A stretch of DNA of 64,000 nucleotides from Raphanus sativus (GCF_000801105.2 NC_079516.1:27999043-28063042), one strand, 5' to 3'. Counted from the stretch's first letter, positions 22,925-34,798 are shown. Notes: generated by a model not told the origin, from the sequence alone. Numbers and translations: made by a program.

Positions 22925-23300
22925 TTAATAGGTATACAAGTTATACGAGTTCTAGGTAGCTAAAATGCTGTTATACTAGTATTACCAGTTAGACTGGTTT
23001 ACATGTAACAGTAGTAATAAGTTATACTAGTAATACAAGTTATACTACGTTCACTTAGGCACATGATTACTGTAAGTTATACAAGTTCTACCCATACTCA
23101 TTCAATGTTACTTAGACTTGTACCAGGTTTACTAGTTGTACGTTTCGTATAAACAATATTAGTAATACTAGTTCTGCCGGTTTTACTACTTTATTTTTGT
23201 AAGCTGTACCAGTGTAACTGGTCATTAACTAATTTTAACTTAAAAGTTGCACCAGTTGTACCATAGATAAAAACGATTTATTCTACAATATTATGCTTTA
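22925..23300. repeat. MULE-1 motif array upstream of MuDR
   Basis: Variants of TTATACTAGT, TTATACAAGTT, GTACCAGTTTTACTAGTTGTAC and TGTACCAGTGTAACTGG recur along 350 bp in the presumed 5' UTR intron of the MuDR gene. They extend the same motif family seen at 9240-9600 and 20700-21470. Confidence 0.65.
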
Positions 23301-23945
23301 TACTATAACAACGTTATATTAAACTTTAGAAACTGACTCATAACGTTAACATATATATTATGTGAGTAAACCAAAACAGAAAAACAATAAAAAAAAAAGA
23401 GACAAAGAAGAGTGAGAGAGAAAGAGAGGGAGAAAGTATACACACACTTACCTAGCAATTTCAGAACCAAAAACGACTCACATGTGCTGTTTCAAGGCGT
23501 TGTAAGCTGTAGGAAGACCCTAAGAAACAGAAGTAAAGGTTTGTGGATGAAGAGTTGGAGAAGGGAGCTTTGGTTGGTGAATGAAATGAATTTTCATGGT
23601 AGTTGGACAGTGAAATGAAGAAGAAGAAGATGAATTAAATTTATGGTGGGACCCAGGCGAGAGAGAGAAGGAGAGTGAGAGATCTGACGGTTGAGATTAT
23701 AACATAAGGGAAATATCTAATGGTTGAGGGGTGAGTTTCATTAATGGCATTGTTTGTAATTATTTCATTCCTTTTCTTATATAGATCTGACGGCTCACAA
23801 TATAAGAGAGAGGAGCTCATCTAATGGTCCATATTGAAAGTCATTAATGGCAAAATGGTAATTTTCTTCTCCTTGGTCCATACAGATTATTTTTGGATGC
23901 TGTAGAATGCTTTTTGATCATTTGGTCCATACGAGATTTTAGTCC
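23301..23945 (-). promoter_or_regulatory. MuDR promoter and right terminal region of MULE-1
   Basis: Non-coding. GA-rich DNA (23400-23440) is probably the 5' leader of MuDR. From 23670 on, two related segments of about 105 bp are tandem: GATCTGACGGTTGAGATTATAA (23681) and GATCTGACGGCTCACAATATAA (23786). The final 70 bp contain two TGGTCCATAC copies ending at the 9-bp duplication, matching inverted GTATAGACC / TATGGACCA copies at the left end. Confidence 0.6.
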
Positions 23946-24006
23946 ATGTATTTGTCTACATCGACACATAAAACCATAATATCAATAAAAATGAGCTGTT
24001 TCACCA

Positions 24007-25390
24007 TCACCCTTGACTTCCATTTTGTAGTGCATCTGTCCACATATTGGAAGCTATCATGTTTCTCCAGTTATTAGCAAATTCTCGTTGTTGAGATTCA
24101 AGAGTACATACATCTTCAGTGCCTATTTCTCCATTTTCTTCTTCTTCTTCTTCATTGTTTTCATTGATCACTTCTTCTGAAAAAATATCTGATTGACACT
24201 CTTTACGTAGAAAGTTATGCAATCCAGCACAAGCCAAAACTAACTCTGCCTGTGTCTTGAAAGCGAAAGGAGGTGCAGATTTAAAAATTAGAAATCGAGA
24301 TTTGAAGATACCAAATATTCTTTCAATCACATTTCTTAAAGACGCATGCCGCAAATTGAATAACTCTTTCTGGTTGCTGGGATCACGACCTTCACCCCTA
24401 AAGTCTTGTAGATGATACCGAGTACTTCTAAATGGAGCTAGGAATTTCCGACGGTTGGCAAACCCACAATCAGCTAGATAAAATTTTCCTAGAGAATTTA
24501 AACATCAGAAAATCAGTTATATAAACACAGAATATTCTCATAATATGAAATTAAAAATAGCACCCATACCTTCTGGAACTTCTAGTCTGCAAGTGCTTCT
24601 TGTTAGAGCATCACTTAATATTTTTGAATCATGAGCTGAACCTTCCCACCCACTAAGAACATACATGAATTCTAGATCAAAATTGCAGGTCGCAAGAACA
24701 TTTTGTGACACAAATCCTTTACGATTACGATAGCTTGGCACATCACATTTTGGCACTATTGCAAATATATGTGTGTCATCTATTGCTCCAATGCAATCCT
24801 GATAAAAATTAAAGATGTCAAACAAAACACATATTTTTTTTAATAATAATACTTTAGACAAAATCAGAACTATGTACCTTGAAGTAAGGATAAAACCTTG
24901 TGCTCTCTCTTATCTTTGCACATGTTGTCACGCCGGGCTTTGCCATCAGGTCTGGCGCTAAAGTATTCAGTGATTTTAGAACCTTATGAAAGTTCTCACT
25001 AGTGGCAAATACTGATCTCTTGAACGTGTCTATTGTGTAACAATATTTTGAACTCTGGCCGATAGTTAGGAGAAATGTAGCCACCATCTCTTCAACGCAT
25101 ATATTCCGGGTATCTTGCAGACATGTTTTCACCCTTAGAAGATCACATAGCTTGAGAAATGAGCTTGGATACATACGATATAAAGATCGAAAGTGTTCCG
25201 GTTCTTCCTTCAATGCTTTTTGAATGTATTCATAACCAATGTTCATGATTGGCTTACGAAGGGGACGTTCTATGCGATTCACAGGTGTCGTAGAGACTCT
25301 TGCTATGTTGTCTAGCATTAGTAGCATAATATCCAAATCTGTTTCGTCATCTTCCATATTGGTTGATTCTTCTTCTGTGATCACTTCCAT
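24007..25390 (-). CDS. PIF/Harbinger transposase (HARBI1-like, DDE_Tnp_4)
   Basis: Three exons (24878-25390, 24570-24798, 24007-24488) give an uninterrupted frame of 407 residues. The N-terminus has an acidic start, then NIGYEYIQKALKEEPEHFRSLYRM, and FLLTIGQSSKYCYTIDTFKRS typical of plant PIF transposases. The catalytic region follows: DCIGAIDDTHIFAIVP (first Asp), NVLATCNFDLEFMYVLSGWEGSAHDS, FYLADCGFANRRKFLAPFR (second Asp), and HASLRNVIERIFGIFKSRF (Glu). An acidic EEEEEENGE stretch and QQREFANNWRNMIA complete it. No stop or frameshift was seen, so this may still encode a functional nuclease. Its own element is split by MULE-1 and no Myb-like partner gene is visible in it. Confidence 0.87.
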
Positions 25391-26179
25391 GACAACACAC
25401 CTACATATATATAATAATATTATTAGAGTAGTGCTCTAAACATAAAGACGTAACATAACGTAAGGACTTACGAAGTAGGACATGCAACTACAAATCATGA
25501 CTTCACACAAACAAAAGGCTGTTAAAAATGATTAAAAACTACGCACACTAAAATGAGTAACCAACAACAGAGAGAAATGATATAATCCAATTCCAGTTTA
25601 TTATAAATCAAGCAAATTCAAAAGCAAACAAAAATATCAAATGGTAGCAGTCACAAGTAATAATCCCAATCGTATAAAGCAAAAACAAACAAAATTCAAA
25701 TGATGAAAATATAAAAAGAAGTCAAGCAGAAGCATGAAGCAACACGTAGAATAATAATCTAATGGTATATGGTCAACAATGGTGGCTAGAAAACAATCTT
25801 ATGCAACTGAATATATAAAAAGACTAAAATAATGGTAAGAACTAAGAAGAAGTGGAGTACCTGTAGGTAGGTCGAAGAGAAAATCTGTGTCTCAATGTAG
25901 TTAGATGATCTCATATATATGGACGAGAAGTACTGTCTCTCATCGAGATTTCTTTTGGAAAATTCCTAGAGTAAATTTTGTTTATTACCATAAAAAGATA
26001 AACTTTTTGAAAAAAAATATTCTTCAAATCCATAATTCTCAATAACAATCTATGGAAATCAATGCAAAATATTTGACAGGAATTTAGAGAATATTTGTTG
26101 AATCAATTCAACTTTCAAAAATCTGTCAACTTTTAAAATCACTAGACTCTTTCTAAATTCTGGTTTCAATAACCCCCCC
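25391..26179. other. Harbinger right arm, non-coding
   Basis: Upstream region of the Harbinger transposase gene. It is AT-rich with no further open frame of note. The last 150 bp (TTCAAAAATCTGTCAACTTT...AATTCTGGTTTCAATAACC) are the subterminal and terminal repeat that pair with 7744-7870 in inverted orientation. Confidence 0.6.
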
Positions 26180-26267
26180 TTAATTTATATCCTAGATCAC
26201 TTGTTGAGTTTCCTTTACCCTATAGAACACTTTTTATCCCTATAACTTTTTTCCTTAACTTATATGT

Positions 26268-26911
26268 TACATGGAAACGGAAGCGGAAACGCAGAAAGGT
26301 AATCGTGTGGAAGCGTAGAAGCGATTTTTTTAAACAAATTAGGAAGCGGAAACGTGTCGAAAGCGTATATTTATATATGTATGTATACACATATTAAAAT
26401 ATAAAAGATTACAAATGTGACTAACAATTATATGATTCAAACTAAAAAAAGATACTCATTTATAATAATTTTAAATGATTTCATGTTAAAACCGTGAAAC
26501 TATACATAAACTAAGTTTATAAGATATTATTATACTAATTATTTTTAATATTTCGTAAATAATTAACACAATATATTTGAATATAGACGATATATCTCTA
26601 ATAAACCCTCAATGCATAAAGACAATATATATAGTATTAGTTTTAATGCTTGTATATTTATATTCTCTATTTCACTATTATATAAAAACAATGTTTCTTC
26701 TATTTTTATTTATTTATGATATTGTATTTTTTTTAAAAACGGAAGCGTGATTCTAAAATGGAATCGTAAGGTTCCAACGTATTTTTAAAGAGGTATTTTT
26801 GGAAGCGCATTGGAAGCGAGATTTCGAGAGCTTCCACAAGCTTCCGATTCCGATTCCGATTCCGACTCCGAAGCGGGAAGCGGACGGCCAACAAAGCTTC
26901 CATGCAACCTA
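26268..26911. mobile_element. possible short non-autonomous transposon rich in GGAAGCGGAAACG
   Basis: The left edge GTTACATGGAAACGGAAGC (about 26266-26284) is partly matched, inverted, by the right edge (GCTTCCATGCAACC, about 26899-26912). GGAAGCG-type motifs face inward from both sides, and a short CCGATT run (CCGATTCCGATTCCGATT) lies near 26845. The middle is AT-rich without coding capacity. No clear target duplication was found, so the boundaries and class are tentative. Confidence 0.4.
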
Positions 26912-27019
26912 ATATTCCTTTTTTCTAACTAAAATGTAATTAAGATGTAATTAATATAACTCACGTATTAATATCATCTTCTTCACCATTTTTTGCATTA
27001 AACAACTGATTTAACCTTG

Positions 27020-28370
27020 TGACGAGAACTGCAGAGAGATAAACATCATCATTTCAAGTTGTCGGAGAGCTCCATAGTCGACAAAAACATCTTGGTCAGT
27101 CACGACTCTATCATTCTCAGCCAGATTACTACTAATCAATATGGTCATCTCCGGTATTACCACATTCTGGTGCTCTCCTTTCATCCTTCCAAAAGCGTGC
27201 ATCAACAAAATCAACTCTCTCTGTAGCACCTTCTTGTGAAAAGGAGACATAGACTCTCGGAACTCGGCAAGAGTCGCATGGGGAACAATTACTCTGACAA
27301 AGGAGTATGGAGATCTAGGGGTAAAGGATCTTCAAACTTGGACAAAGCATGCTTTATGCGCTCAATCTGGCTGCTCTTCTTCAAGCATGACTAGGTTTTG
27401 GGTTTGCTGGTTCAAAGAAGTAATTCTCAAAGGTTCAATCCCCAACTGTCGGACTACTAAACCCAATCAGTCTTATTCCTGGCTAGCCAATAAAATTTTA
27501 AAAATGAAAAGTGTTGTTTACCCGCTCATACGCCTAATCGCCTATGTCTGCCATAAGGTTTTAAGGGCAAAGGTTCTGGTTCAACAACTGGAGCCCTCTG
27601 GCTACCTACATGACTTCTTGCACGCTTCAAACTCCAGGTTAGGGATCCCTTTGAATGTGACTGTTGCCTCTCTCTATAGGATAAAAAACGTGGTCTCTTC
27701 TACTTACAAGAACGGAACGTCAACTCCAACTGCTTTCATTCCTAACAACAGTCAACCTTAACAACACCAAAGACTACTATGTGTGGGAAATCAATGGTAA
27801 GACCTCTAACAGGTATGTAACTGGTGAGGTCTATCATTACCTTTGTGGTACCGTTGACAAGGTTCAATGGTATTCGGCGATTTGGTCACCGAAAAACGTC
27901 CCCAGACATTCTTTCCACTCCATGAAGGATGTATTGGACAGTATTTCGACAAGAGACCGCTTGATTGGATGAGGGCTGCAAGTGAATTATCTTTGTCTGC
28001 TTTGCAACAGTGAGACAGAAACTAGAAATCATCTTTACATGGACTGCTATTCCAGCTTTGATCTTTGCACGCTAGTTGCAGCTAGATGTCACCTCCCACC
28101 TCTAAGAAACATGTCAGACCTCCTGAATCAGTTGATCGGCCTGCCTCCTACAAAATTGAGCAAGCTCTTGGTCCGGTTAGCATGGACCTCTGATATTGGC
28201 TCTAGATCGAGAGAAACTCTCGGTTTCATGGAAATACTTTCAGATCTGTCGATTCCCTCTTCAAGATGATTGATCTTCAAATCAGAAATCGGATCCAGTG
28301 CTTCAGAGAAGCAAGCCCTACCGGCCTCTCCTCCAAAATGATGCTATCTTGGCTACAATGATATGCTCTC
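27020..28370 (+). mobile_element. second LINE fragment (C-terminal half of ORF2)
   Basis: The plus strand contains, in several frames, the distal part of a plant LINE ORF2: a LPKACINKINSLCSTFL block (about 27190-27230), GVKDLQTWTKHA (about 27320-27350), SYSWLANKILKMKSVVYPL (27472-27530), then the C-terminal zinc-binding domain with NYLCLLCNSETETRNHLYMDC (27980-28045) and MSDLLNQLIGLP. The last recognisable residues (IDLQIRNRIQCFREASP) end near 28330. Many stops and frameshifts make it inactive. It differs in sequence from the LINE at 875-2690 and so belongs to another family. Confidence 0.8.
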
Positions 28371-29945
28371 CTCCAATTTTGTTCATCGTCGTAACTCTTG
28401 TCTCCTCCATTAATGAAAACAAATTATACTTATTTGGTTAGGAATGGGCCAAGAAAATAAAACTATAACTTTATTTTTCAACCCTAAATCAAGAAATAGA
28501 GGACAATGAAACTCTATATCAGAGAAAACACAGATCTGAAGCGCAAGAAGAAGAAGATCTGAAGTGCATATGTTGAGTGGTCGCAGTTTTGAACAGATCT
28601 AAAACGCTATAAGAGGAAGAATCGTTGTTGATGTTGTTTCTATCATCTTCAATTGTTGTTTTCTTCACCTACAACAGATCTATTTCACTGTTTACTGAGA
28701 AGAAAGAAGAGAATTGCAGAGAAAGAGTGAGAAATAGAAAGAAGATATAATATAAGAGAGAAAATCGCCAAGAGGAAGAAAGAAAAAAGGGACGGTTGTC
28801 GCAGAGAAGATAAAAAAAAGAGAGGAAAAAGATAAGAATAAAAAATTGAATTGATTGATATCTATATATTAGGGTTATGAGTATTAGTCGTGGAAATAGA
28901 AAAGTGAGTGATAAATGGGGCTTCTCTCTCCTCTCTTCTAGAGAGAGCGAATCCTTTCTAGGTTTCCTTCTTATCTAATTTTAATCTTTCAGAAGGAGTT
29001 CGATACTCCTTTGGTGTATTATATTTCGATCATGCGATCGATTTTGTTTTTGTTTTACGGTGGCGAATTTTGGTGTATATTCAATCCTAGTTGGAGCAAT
29101 ACTTCATGGTTGCTTTTTTTTTGTTCTTTGATGAAGATTGAACTAATATCCTAAAGATTCCATCTTTCGCAATTATTACCAGATGTTCATTTGCTTAAGT
29201 TGAGTTTCCTTTTCCCTCTCGGATTTGCACTCAATCCTTTTTTTAAAGGAATCAATCTCTGCTCATCCATGAAGTGGAGCCGTTGAATTTGCTTTGGAGC
29301 GGAGTCTCCTTGCCAAAGAGGACGATGTGATGTTGGTTTAATCTTGGTTGATTATAATGGGGATTTAAATGCAACAGCACTTTCCTTATATTGGAAGTGG
29401 TCCAATAAAGATTCTCTGTTAATTCAGCCGAGTTTTCCTAGATTTATTGTTTGATGGTGAAGAAGGGCTCATTTAGGCGATGATTTAGATGAAGGATTGG
29501 AGATAGAGATCTTATTTGTGTGCGGTGACGAAGCCTATGGAGACCTGCAAACTCTGGGGGAGTTGTTTCTCAAAGATTGCCATCCCACGCGCGGTGCATA
29601 AAGACATGCCTCCTCAAAATTAAATAAGGATTCATGCGAATTTAGATGAAGCCGCGTGGCAGACCTTTTTGATCACAGACGCATGGATAATAGGTTTGAC
29701 GTTAGAAGCTGCTCGACAGATACTAATGGATATTAAATGGCCTATAATGTTGGGTTTGTAATTTTAGTCGAGTTTGTTTTGATGGCAATGAGCCATATAT
29801 GTTTCTCTGTAAAATGTTCTTTGAGTTTTTCTAATAAAAAAAGATAATTGACAAAAAAAAGGGTAGGAATATTAGTAAAATTAGCTTAATTTTGTATTTA
29901 AAATAATTTAAAAATAAAATATTTTTAGATAAGATCCTTTAAAGA
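28371..29945. other. non-coding stretch, perhaps a LINE-derived remnant
   Basis: No protein could be read. 28480-28900 is purine-rich (GAAGAAGAAGATCTGAAG, AGAAAGAAAAAAGGGACGG). 28915-28975 has a CTCTCTCCTCTCTTCTAGAGAGAGCG foldback that looks like the 5' leader of plant LINEs. 29760-29860 reads like a retroposed 3' end (TTGATGGCAATGAGCC...TTTTTCTAATAAAAAAAG). An internally deleted retroposon is one reading, but evidence is thin. Confidence 0.3.
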
Positions 29946-32862
29946 TCTTATTATATAAAGCTTGGTTTTTCAAAGTTACTAATTAATATGATCGCCACAC
30001 GTGTCATTAACTTTTTTAAGATTGCGACATGTGTTAATCTATATTATAATTAAAAATATATATTAAGATAATAACAAAAACAAATTTTGTTAAAAAAGTA
30101 ATTGTAAGTATATCTAATAGTAATTTTCCATTTTAAAATCTTAAACAAAACATAGTTGCAAATAATTATTTGATAGTAATTTTTCTTTTAATACTTTTAA
30201 AGAGGTTAAAATTTATAATGATATAAAATATATATACTAAGATAACAAAAACAAATTTTGAAATAAATTAATTTTAAAATTGATTTAATAGTAAAAAGGA
30301 AATTTTTAAAAATACTTAATAATATTCTAAAATTACTTAATAGGAAACTTGGTTCTTCAAAGTTGTTAAGTAACATGATTGTGACACATGACATTTATAT
30401 ATTTAAAATTGTGATATGTGTTAAACTACTTCATCATTTAAAATAAATATATAAGATAATAAAAACAATTTTTGGTGAAATTAATTATATAGTAAATTTC
30501 CATATTAAAAATCTTAAACAAAATATTATTTAATAGTAATTTCCTTTTTTAATAATGCGACATATTTTAGAATATATCATGATTAAAACAATATATACTA
30601 AGAATAAAAACAAAAACGAATTTTAAAATTATTTAATAGTAAAAAGAAAATTTAAAAAATACTTAATAATATTCTTTTAGAAATATTCTTTTAGATACTT
30701 AATAATATTCTTATAATATCTCATGATTAAAAATATATATACCAATAAAATTAAAAGAAATTGAAGAAATAATTTTCGTTAATTTAATAGTAAAAATTAA
30801 TTTTAAAAAATATTTAATTGTAAAATTTAATTTTAAAAATTATTTAATAGTAATATTTAGAATATTTCCTTTTTACAAATCTTAAAGAAGAGAAGTTTGT
30901 AAAATAACTTATTTAATACTAATTTTCCTTTTCCAAAATCCAAAAAAAGATAATTGTAAAATATTATTTGATATTAATTTTCCTTATAAATTTTGACATT
31001 TGTTAAAATATCTTATGATTAATAAAATATATAGGAAGATAATAAAAACAATTTGTGTTTTAAAAAATAATTTTTTGCAGGATTGAGCAAGAAAAATATC
31101 CGGAAAGTTTTCTTGCATGTTCTTTCACATCTTCGCGTGTTATCTTTTTTTTTTGGTGTCACATGAGGAAATAACTAGATATCCTGATCTTCACATTAAA
31201 CTGATGTTGAACTTTTTCTAAAAAGAATATAATTGTTATGCTGTTATACATTAGTTATTGTTACAATTATACTTAGCCGTTTGTACATATAGATGTAGTG
31301 GTGAACATGAATCGGATATCCGGATTTTTGGAGATATTCTGATCCGATCCATTTTGTTATAATAATCAATTATTTGATCCAATTCGATCTGTAGCCACAC
31401 GGATATTCCGTACTCTGGATATTCAGATAATTTTAGATTTTCAAGAAGATATCCGATTTGATCCGCAAAAATAAATTAAAATTAGTAAATAAATCATAAA
31501 TTCCAAAAATAATATAAAATAATAATAACATTTTATTACAAAAATAAAAATTTATTACTTCTAAAGTTCTAATAAATAACTTAATAAATTTATTAAAAAT
31601 ACTATTAAACATATAGACAATATAATATTTATATAAATTATATATATACGTCTTTACATACATGTATATGTATTCATATAACGGATCAGATCAGATATTC
31701 ATTCTTAATAATATTAGTATTTTGTGATTTGCTTCGTTTCTTACAGATATTGCATATAAGTATTTTCTTTGCTTCGTAGAGTTACATATATTTGGAATTT
31801 CGGTTCAAATCGAAACAGATAAAATCAAAATTTACGGATATTTTATCCAACTGTTATGCTATTGTGACTAAGTTAATGTGACTATTATGCTTATATGTGA
31901 TTATGATTCTGTGTGTTTATTCTTATCAACATATAAAAATTGGTTATGTTGTTGTAGATCTTACTACTATGAAATTTAAATTAAAGAGAACGACTTTCCA
32001 ATGGATTGTTGTAGGTCATGCTATTAAGATATTTAAATAAAAAAGGAAGACTTTCCAATAGAATAATGTTATGAATAACTCGCCTATACAACATGAATAT
32101 TGAAGCCGAAATCCTAACCGGAAGTTATGTGGAAAAACAGATTTGTATTACTAGAATAAGTCTCATACCGACGTATGCAAGATGACCTTTCAAAATGAAA
32201 AGACTTCAATTTTCTATAAGAGTGTTCTATGAAATGACTATCAACCAGAGTTAAGGTCAAAGCTTAAAAAGTTTGTCTATTTGTCAAGTCGAGTCTTACA
32301 ATTATATGTCGCATTATCAAGAGTCACTACAACTGGAGAACTTCAAATTTAAACATAACGACAATAGTGTTTTATAAAATATTGTATATAGAAAAAGATG
32401 TTAAAGTCACACCATGAATGTTAAAGTAAATAAATTTGATGTTTTATCTAGAAATATATTCAATATTTAGTTGACTATCGATTAAACGTATTGACTGGTG
32501 TTATGCAATATTAATATTTTAATTGTGTCGCTTTTAGTTTGTCTTACACAATAGAAACAATATAGAGAGTTCATAGTTCTATATATTTCAATTAACTATA
32601 GCTAATATTATTTTGAAAAATAATAAAAAGTGAAGTATTTATTAAAAAATAAAAATATCAATGTACTATTTAAAACACCATTATTATTGAAATAGAATAT
32701 CAATAAAAAATTATGTAAGAAAACAGATTATTGTTATTAAAATGTCACCAATATATACTGAAAATCCAAGAACTAACGTGAGAAAAATATTTTCAATATT
32801 TTTATGTGTTCGTGAATTAAAACATCAAATAAAACTCGTGCAACGCACGGATCCATATCTAG
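29946..32862 (+). mobile_element. non-autonomous Helitron
   Basis: The 5' end starts TCTTATTATATAAAGCTTGG after an A (29945). The 3' end finishes with a GC hairpin (CGTGC-AAC-GCACG, 32837-32849) followed ten bases later by CTAG (32859-32862) and a T. So it sits between A and T as Helitrons do, with no target duplication. The 2.9 kb interior is AT-rich, with no Rep/helicase. Sequence from the 5' end (AAGCTTGGTTTTTCAAAGTT, 29958-30045) recurs in diverged form at about 30345-30435. Shorter relatives lie at about 30555-30620 and 31000-31050. An embedded segment at 31300-31850 with GGATATCCGG motifs may be another small repeat. Confidence 0.75.
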
Positions 32863-33133
32863 TTGTTTTATAAGCTATGGGAGCAATAGAGGAAATTTTT
32901 CTGTTCGTTTCAAGCTTTCCAACCATTAATCCGGCGACGAAGACGATCAGTTTTGCCGAAAAACACCGAAAAGGTAAAAAGGTCAGCATATTCATTTTGT
33001 CCAAAAATCAGAGTTCCAACAATTATAATTTTATTATGCAAGGTACACTATAGACTTATCTCAACAAACTCAACGATAGTAGCTAAAGCAAACAAATCCT
33101 AATAAACCCTCAACGATCAGTTCTGTCTTTCTT

Positions 33134-34798
33134 CTACTTCTTTCTACCATTAACCTCTTCCATGAACTTGTTCAAATCCTTATAAGAAGATCCTCCTTCC
33201 TCGACAGCAGCTTTAGCCATCTCGCCTAGCTTCTTGGCCCGTTCCCGTCTTTCTTCTGCCTCTTCCCCAACTATCACTTCTCTCACTGCCTTCTCAACTT
33301 CCTCTCTACTAATCAACTTTCCTTTTTTCACCAACTCGGTAGCTCCTACATTCACTCCTGTTTTCAACACTTTTGTCAATAGCTTCTCGTTGTAGAACTG
33401 CTCCGCTCCCATTGGCCAAGTTACCATAGGCAACCCCGCAGCAATGCCCTCAATAGCCGAGTTCCATCCGCAATGCGTCACAAATCCTCCCACCGCTTTG
33501 TGGTCAAGTATAAGCACCTGCGGAGCCCACCCGCGTATGATCAGCCCTTTCCCTTTCGTTCTTTCCTCAAACCCTTCAGGCAACCACTCCTCATTTTCAC
33601 CTGTCCCAACCACATCAACACCAAATTTCATTTCATAATTGTTTTTTTCTGAAACTGCATTTCATTTCATAATTGTTTCTTTTTTGAAACTGCATTCATT
33701 TCATAATTGTTACGTATGACATATAGCAACAACGAAATTTTGAATGAGTTATCCGGATAAAAAACAATCATTTGCTAATCAATAAAGTCTAAAGAGGGAC
33801 TCATTACCTTTGTTATCATCTTTCCTAACCACCCAGATGAAGTTTTGTCCAGAGCCTTCAAGACCAGCAGCGATCTCTAACAGTTGCTCGTTGGTGAAGT
33901 TAGTTCCACTGCCAAAGGACATGTAAACCACTGAACCAGGTATCTTAGAGTCGAGCCAGTGGAGGCATTCTTGCTCATCAATGCTCGCCTTCTTCCCTCT
34001 TCCAGCTTTCTCCCCTATCTCTCTGTTGCAGAGCGAAAGCGGACCGATATGCCAAGCTCTTTTAGCAACAAAGCCACGGTAAAAATCAGCGTAAGTCGAT
34101 TCCAGCTCGTAGAAGCTATTCACCAAAACACCAAAGCTAATGGACTCCGATTCTCTGACCTCTTTCATAAACTTTCCCATTGGAGTTTCTTCGTCAGCAA
34201 CATTGGCTTGCTCTGCTGTGATAACTATGTCCCCAGGGAGACCAGGGATTACAAAAGGAGTAGAAGTCGTAGCGACTTTCTTGTGTGGCTTATGAGTCCT
34301 CATGTTATAAGAACAACACAAGGAAAAGAAAGATGTGCCGTGGAACACAAGTCTTGGGACACCAAACTTCTCTGCGGATTCCGTCGCCCAAGGGAAGAAC
34401 ATATCGGCGACAATACAGCTCGGTTTGGTTGTCTCAATGAAACTCTCCAACTGCTGTTTCATATACTTGGTAGAGAAAAGAAACTTTAAGAACAAGTCAC
34501 CTGCGTCAGGCTTTTGGTATGAGTTGATGAAGTCAACGTTCTCGCACCCTTCAGGCAATCCAAGCTCTACGCTAGGGAAATCGAAGATCTTGATTCCGAT
34601 TTCTAGACCAGGGTTTTGGTTTTTGAATGCTTCAATGGGTTTCTCCAAGATCTTAGAGTTGCTTGGCGTTGTGATGATGGTTGATTTGGCTCCTCTGCTA
34701 GAGAAAAGCTTGGCCATGTCCAGAATAGGAATCATGTGGCCGTGAGCCATGAAGGGGAAGAAACATACATGAATCCGCTCAGAGACTTCGCTAGTCAT
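33134..34798 (-). CDS. UGT73B: UDP-glycosyltransferase, UGT73B-like (family GT1)
   Basis: The enzyme transfers sugar from a UDP-sugar to small molecules such as flavonols or defence metabolites in the cytosol. Two exons (33808-34798, 33134-33600) give 485 residues, the usual length. The N-terminus holds [12 protein letters not shown] with the catalytic His (residue 21), and [11 protein letters not shown] carries the supporting Asp region. The UDP-sugar-binding PSPG box spans about residues 355-398: it begins [15 protein letters not shown], continues [11 protein letters not shown] and ends AEQ. No signal peptide or membrane segment was seen. Family wording ([26 protein letters not shown]) is closest to the UGT73B group, whose Arabidopsis members are stress-inducible. 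The exact acceptor is not predictable. No disabling change was seen. Confidence 0.93.
33610..33715. repeat. short tandem repeat in the UGT intron
   Basis: The phrase TTTCATAATTGTTTTTTTCTG followed by AAACTGCAT occurs twice and a third time partly (33630-33715), with a period of about 40 bp. It accounts for nearly half of the 207-bp intron. Confidence 0.7.

Larger units (their letters stand above)
8277..23945. mobile_element. MULE-1: Mutator-like element carrying DUF1985 and MuDR genes, split by a CACTA element
   Basis: The element is bounded by a perfect 9-bp target duplication ATGTATTTG (8268-8276 and 23946-23954), the Mutator hallmark. Its ends are related inverted repeats. The first 22 bp of each end share 15 positions, including GTAT and GACC, and both ends repeat a TATGGACCA motif about 40-60 bp further in. 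Inside are a DUF1985 gene (plus strand, starts at 8615) and a MuDR-type transposase gene (minus strand, starts at 22888), pointing toward each other. Without the CACTA insert it would be about 7.07 kb. Both genes lack their distal parts: no Ulp1 protease domain and no C-terminal transposase half. It is a decayed, non-autonomous derivative. Confidence 0.88.
7744..26179 (-). mobile_element. PIF/Harbinger transposon, split by a nested MULE
   Basis: The left end GGGGGGTTATTGG (7744-7756) and the right end (inverted GGGGGGGTTATTG, 26167-26179) form terminal inverted repeats. They are flanked by the 3-bp duplication TTA at 7741-7743 and 26180-26182, as PIF/Harbinger elements make. Next to the right end lies a Harbinger-type transposase gene (24007-25390, minus). 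Removing MULE-1 and one copy of its 9-bp duplication leaves an element of about 2.76 kb. The second Harbinger gene (Myb/SANT-like protein) was not found in the 533 bp left arm or the 2.2 kb right arm. The copy would therefore depend on another element for that function. Confidence 0.88.
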
